Below are positions 46,347 through 48,905 of a DNA stretch of 48,905 nucleotides, in pieces. The stretch comes from Mollicutes bacterium (GTDB lineage: Bacteria; Bacillota_I; Bacilli_A; Izemoplasmatales; Izemoplasmataceae), in contig PULR01000008.1 of assembly GCA_003551005.1 (NCBI GenBank), positions 1 to 48,905 on the forward strand. The letters are read 5' to 3'. A program made the position numbers and the translations under genes. How positions within the stretch are numbered: the first letter of the stretch is position 1; every line of letters starts with the position of its first letter. A model generated the notes under the pieces. That model saw only the letters and a program-made list of their open reading frames with translations. It searched no databases and was not told the origin of the DNA.

Positions 46347-48065
46347 TCAGTCATCCTCCTCCCAGAAGGAACGCAGTCTCGATAGATAGTAGATGGAGAC
46401 GAAGGCGATCAGGACGAACACCATGATGGAATAGACCGCCGCGAGGTTGTACGTGTCGTGATCCCCGCTTTCGAAGGCCATCGTGTAGATCCACGAGATC
46501 AGGATGTCCGTCTTGCCGGGCTCGATGCCGATCAGGGCCTGCGGAACCTCCGCCCTCGGATATGCGGGACCACCTCCGGTGAAGAAGTAGATGACCCCGA
46601 AGTTGTTGAAGTTGAAGGTGAAGGTGGTGATGATCACCGGCGCGGTCGCCCGCAGCACCCAGGGGAACGTGATGAAACGGAATTTCTGGTTGGCGGAGCC
46701 GCCGTCGATATCCGCCGCTTCATATAGTTCGGAGGGGATGGTGCCGAGCACTCCGGTGATCAGCAGCATGAAGTATGGATACCCCATCCAGAGGTTGACG
46801 AGGATGATGATGAGCCGTGCAAGATTGGCGTTTTCATGATGCGTGAACCATTCAATATCTCCCACGCGGTCGCGGACGAGCCAGATATCGTCAAAGAACG
46901 CGAAGCGGTCGAAGGGGAAGAATTCAAACCGCAGAATCGTCCGGGTCGTATCGAGCAGATCGTGGCGCGAGAGGATCTGATTGAGCAGCCCATCGCTCGC
47001 ATCGAAAATGTTCGAGAAGACGAGTAGTGCCACCATACCGGGAACCGCCCAGGGCAGGATCAGAATCAACCGCCAGACGCGCTTGCCGACGATGGGGCGG
47101 CTTTCAATGACCATCGCCTGGATGAATCCCATCACGTAGACAGTGATGCTGCTGACAATGGCGTAGAACGTCGTCCACCCGAGCGTGGTGATGAAGAAAT
47201 CACGGAACCCGGGTTCGGCGCCGAAGACCTCCCGGAAGGTGGTCAGCCCGTGCCATTCAATCAGATTAGCGCGCAGGCTGATAGCTGCGTCATAGTTTGT
47301 GAAACCGACCATGAAAGAGAACAGGAACGGCATCAGCGTGAACAAAACGAGCAGGGCAGCGCCGGGAATGATGATGATGTAGGCGAAATAATCATCCCAG
47401 ACGTTGCGGATCCACTTTTTGAACCGCTCGATTTCCATGCCGGCGCGCAGCTTGATGTGCGTTATGTAGGCGTCGCGGACGCTAAATGCCCATATTGCAA
47501 GGAAGAACGCCATGAAGACCAGCACGATGACGCCCTCGCCCATCAAGGTCCGTGAATTGTCGGCCATCATCCAGTCTAAGCGGGCGTCCTCGGTGACGAT
47601 GGGTTCTCCGCGATACACATCGCCGGCAACGAGCGCACCGAGCGTGAAGAAGCCCCAGATTCCGCGGGTGAAGATCCCGCCGTAGTCGCGGAAGAAGTAA
47701 AGGTTCTCTTCAGCAGGGTAATTGGCGATCTCTCCGGGGGCATAGATATAATTGCCGCTGATGAACTCTATAAGCAAGAAAAGGACAAGAATCGCCAGAA
47801 TCGGGACGCCCTTGTACCATTGTCCGTTCTTCAACTGTCCGAGACCGGGCAGGAAGAGACTCGATAGCCCTCGCTTGAAGGAGGAGGGATTTTCCCTGCG
47901 TGCTCTTGGAATACTCGCGAAAAAGTCCCCAACACCTTTGAATACAGCAAAAAAAAGCTTATGGATTGGTCTGATGACCCCGTTCGCAAGGAAATCGAAT
48001 ACGAACCATAACAAGCGAAGGAGTAGCTTCAGTGGCTTTTTCACGAATCGGATCACGGTATCCAT
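46347..48065 (-). CDS. malF: Maltodextrin ABC permease MalF with long N-terminal extension
   Basis: A 572-residue permease. The typical core, six helices with E-A-A-D-I-D-G-G-S, fills about residues 230-572. The first ~230 residues are extra: an amphipathic basic start, then S-S-L-F-L-P-G-L-G-Q-L-K-N-G-Q-W-Y-K-G, a short motif seen in small membrane proteins and some permease N-termini, and three helices. Bacillus MdxF is markedly shorter. Start ATG 48065 has AAGGGA 8 nt upstream; a TTG at 48071 is less likely. First gene of the permease operon, behind LacI/cre-type operators. No MalK ATPase gene is in the window. Confidence 0.9.
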   Translation of the reverse strand: MDTVIRFVKKPLKLLLRLLWFVFDFLANGVIRPIHKLFFAVFKGVGDFFASIPRARRENPSSFKRGLSSLFLPGLGQLKNGQWYKGVPILAILVLFLLIEFISGNYIYAPGEIANYPAEENLYFFRDYGGIFTRGIWGFFTLGALVAGDVYRGEPIVTEDARLDWMMADNSRTLMGEGVIVLVFMAFFLAIWAFSVRDAYITHIKLRAGMEIERFKKWIRNVWDDYFAYIIIIPGAALLVLFTLMPFLFSFMVGFTNYDAAISLRANLIEWHGLTTFREVFGAEPGFRDFFITTLGWTTFYAIVSSITVYVMGFIQAMVIESRPIVGKRVWRLILILPWAVPGMVALLVFSNIFDASDGLLNQILSRHDLLDTTRTILRFEFFPFDRFAFFDDIWLVRDRVGDIEWFTHHENANLARLIIILVNLWMGYPYFMLLITGVLGTIPSELYEAADIDGGSANQKFRFITFPWVLRATAPVIITTFTFNFNNFGVIYFFTGGGPAYPRAEVPQALIGIEPGKTDILISWIYTMAFESGDHDTYNLAAVYSIMVFVLIAFVSIYYLSRLRSFWEEDD

Positions 48066-48119
48066 CGACAAAATCCCTTCATCAATAGTTGTCGTCTTGT
48101 CTGGTCTTTTCTATCTTGA

Positions 48120-48148
48120 ATAATAACAAAGAGCGACATGTTTGTAAA
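48120..48148 (-). promoter_or_regulatory. Sigma-A promoter of the malF operon
   Basis: On the minus strand TTTACA (48143-48148), a 17-bp spacer ending in TGT, and TATTAT (48120-48125). Confidence 0.7.
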
Positions 48149-48156
48149 CGCTTGAG
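48142..48156 (+). promoter_or_regulatory. cre/LacI-type operator 1, overlapping the malF -35
   Basis: TTGTAAACGCTTGAG matches WTGNAANCGNWNNCW except for the last two positions. It covers the -35 hexamer, the position expected for repression. Confidence 0.5.
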
Positions 48157-48199
48157 CGGTCTATTTTGTACTCATCGGGCGCCGTAGACATCACGGGCA

Positions 48200-48214
48200 C
48201 GCAAGCGTTTTCAT
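48200..48214 (-). promoter_or_regulatory. cre/LacI-type operator 2
   Basis: The minus strand reads ATGAAAACGCTTGCG, one mismatch (last base) from the cre consensus, about 50 bp upstream of the malF -35. Confidence 0.55.
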
Positions 48215-48297
48215 CCGCATTGCAAGTGAAACGAGGCCCGCTCCAGCTGAATACCCGGCACCCAGGCGGGAGACTTCGTGAAGGGCTTGCCCATGCG

Positions 48298-48312
48298 AGA
48301 TAGCGTTTTCAA
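48298..48312 (-). promoter_or_regulatory. cre/LacI-type operator 3, overlapping the glucosidase stop
   Basis: The minus strand reads TTGAAAACGCTATCT, a full match to WTGNAANCGNWNNCW. It overlaps the TGA of the alpha-glucosidase gene. Confidence 0.5.
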
Positions 48313-48905
48313 CGGGCGATTTTGTAGATGCGGGCCTCGTAAGGTGCGAACTGCATGCTCGAGCCGGTGTCCGGCTCTTTGCGGTTGACCTCGTACAAAT
48401 CGTCAGCGGTGAATGGATCGGGGAGCTCGATCTCGACCGGTGCTTTGGAGAAGTTCGCGACGACAAGAAGCTTCGTCTGTTGCGTGGTGTTGGTGTAGAC
48501 GAAGATCTGCTCGTCTTCGAGCGCATGAATCTGCATGCGGCCGAAAGCGGCCCCGCTTTCGCGGCGCAGCTTCAGCACGCGCCGGTAGGTGTGGAGGATG
48601 GAGTCCTCAGCCGCTTCCTGTCTGGCGACGTTGATCGATGGATAATTGGCGACGACGGGTATCCAGGGTTCGCTCTCGCTGAAACCGGCGTGCGCCTCGG
48701 CCGACCATTGCATGGGGGTGCGTGCATTATCCCGGGAACGGTCCCGCAGGGCCTGCATCGCAGTTTCATGAGAGGCGCCGTTGCGCCGGAAGTTCTCGTA
48801 CTCGGTGAAGACCTCCACATCGCGGAAGCTTTGCAGGTCCTCGTAATCGACGTTGGTCATGCCGATCTCCTCGCCGTAGTAGACAATCGGCGTGCCCGGC
48901 ATCAA
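48309..48905 (-). CDS. Alpha-glucosidase (GH13), C-terminal part
   Basis: The last 198 residues of an oligo-1,6-glucosidase/alpha-glucosidase-type enzyme; the frame stays open to the window edge and the catalytic half lies outside. Visible marks are P-G-T-P-I-V-Y-Y-G-E-E-I-G-M-T-N, R-D-N-A-R-T-P-M-Q-W and the C-terminal beta domain with L-L-V-V-A-N-F-S. No exported signal can be judged. The intracellular split of imported maltodextrins or isomaltose fits the operon next door, from which it is separated by 240 bp of operator-containing DNA. Confidence 0.92.
   Translation of the reverse strand: MMPGTPIVYYGEEIGMTNVDYEDLQSFRDVEVFTEYENFRRNGASHETAMQALRDRSRDNARTPMQWSAEAHAGFSESEPWIPVVANYPSINVARQEAAEDSILHTYRRVLKLRRESGAAFGRMQIHALEDEQIFVYTNTTQQTKLLVVANFSKAPVEIELPDPFTADDLYEVNRKEPDTGSSMQFAPYEARIYKIAR

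Noticed and set aside
1-48905. Mycoplasma-type genetic code (TGA as Trp)
   Set aside because: TGA ends many of the clear genes at the expected length, and tryptophans are encoded by TGG.
1-48905. tRNA, rRNA, CRISPR array, insertion sequence or prophage
   Set aside because: I looked for cloverleaf-like segments, regular repeats with spacers, transposase or integrase motifs and terminal inverted repeats and saw none.

Overview
The window reads as a densely coded piece of a bacterial chromosome, probably Bacillota (Firmicutes or a free-living relative of the Mollicutes). The main pointers are three DegV/FakB-type fatty-acid-binding paralogs, a FabT-like MarR regulator with a matching operator, a Gx-type transporter, a maltodextrin locus containing a YvdJ/DUF1189 gene, cre-like operators, lipobox signal peptides and strong Shine-Dalgarno sites. 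TGA is used throughout as a stop, so the Mollicutes code 4 does not apply. The DNA is GC-rich by eye. The exported proteins (left-end secreted protein, MalE, amylase, ABC ectodomains) are very rich in Asp/Glu, which suggests a saline habitat; that is an inference. I cannot name the species.

Left part (1-11.2 kb): the 3' end of a secreted acidic protein; lipoate-protein ligase, divergent from a coupled nicotinamidase/nicotinate phosphoribosyltransferase pair (NAD salvage); thiol peroxidase; an HTH membrane protein; a degenerate NERD-like membrane protein behind repeated TGACAA half-sites; HtpG; a YtcJ-like amidohydrolase and a DUF624/YesL-like membrane protein.

Middle (11.2-32.5 kb): a membrane HD-GYP protein divergent from a PhzF-like protein. 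Next comes a run of a 908-residue coiled-coil protein, cardiolipin synthase and an ABC-2 exporter. Then a cobalamin-binding protein with a CarH-type W-x9-EH motif is translationally coupled to a GGDEF diguanylate cyclase. This pair is divergent from a PduO-type cobalamin adenosyltransferase that heads an operon with a DegV protein and two small membrane proteins. A MASE1-HD-GYP protein, a YgjV/GNAT-like protein and a pair of coupled MacB-like ABC proteins complete the region. Cyclic-di-GMP turnover (one cyclase, two HD-GYP proteins) and cobalamin therefore recur within 16 kb.

Right part (32.5-48.9 kb): a class II photolyase on the minus strand; a tightly packed six-gene plus-strand operon (LURP-one, Zn-ribbon methyltransferase, D-2-hydroxyacid dehydrogenase, RdhA/QueG-like Fe-S protein, Smr protein, zinc-ribbon membrane protein); a DegV gene with a FabT-like box at its promoter; a coupled operon of FabT-like MarR, PadR, HAAS-type membrane protein and DegV; a Gx transporter; and, all on the minus strand, a maltodextrin locus (alpha-glucosidase, MalF, MalG, YvdJ-like protein, MalE, lipoprotein amylase) with three cre/LacI-type operator candidates.

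The most notable systems are the cobalamin-binding protein/GGDEF/adenosyltransferase cluster (a candidate B12- or light-responsive c-di-GMP switch), the giant coiled-coil protein beside cardiolipin synthase, and the FabT-box/DegV arrangement. I see no tRNA, rRNA, CRISPR array, insertion sequence or phage gene.
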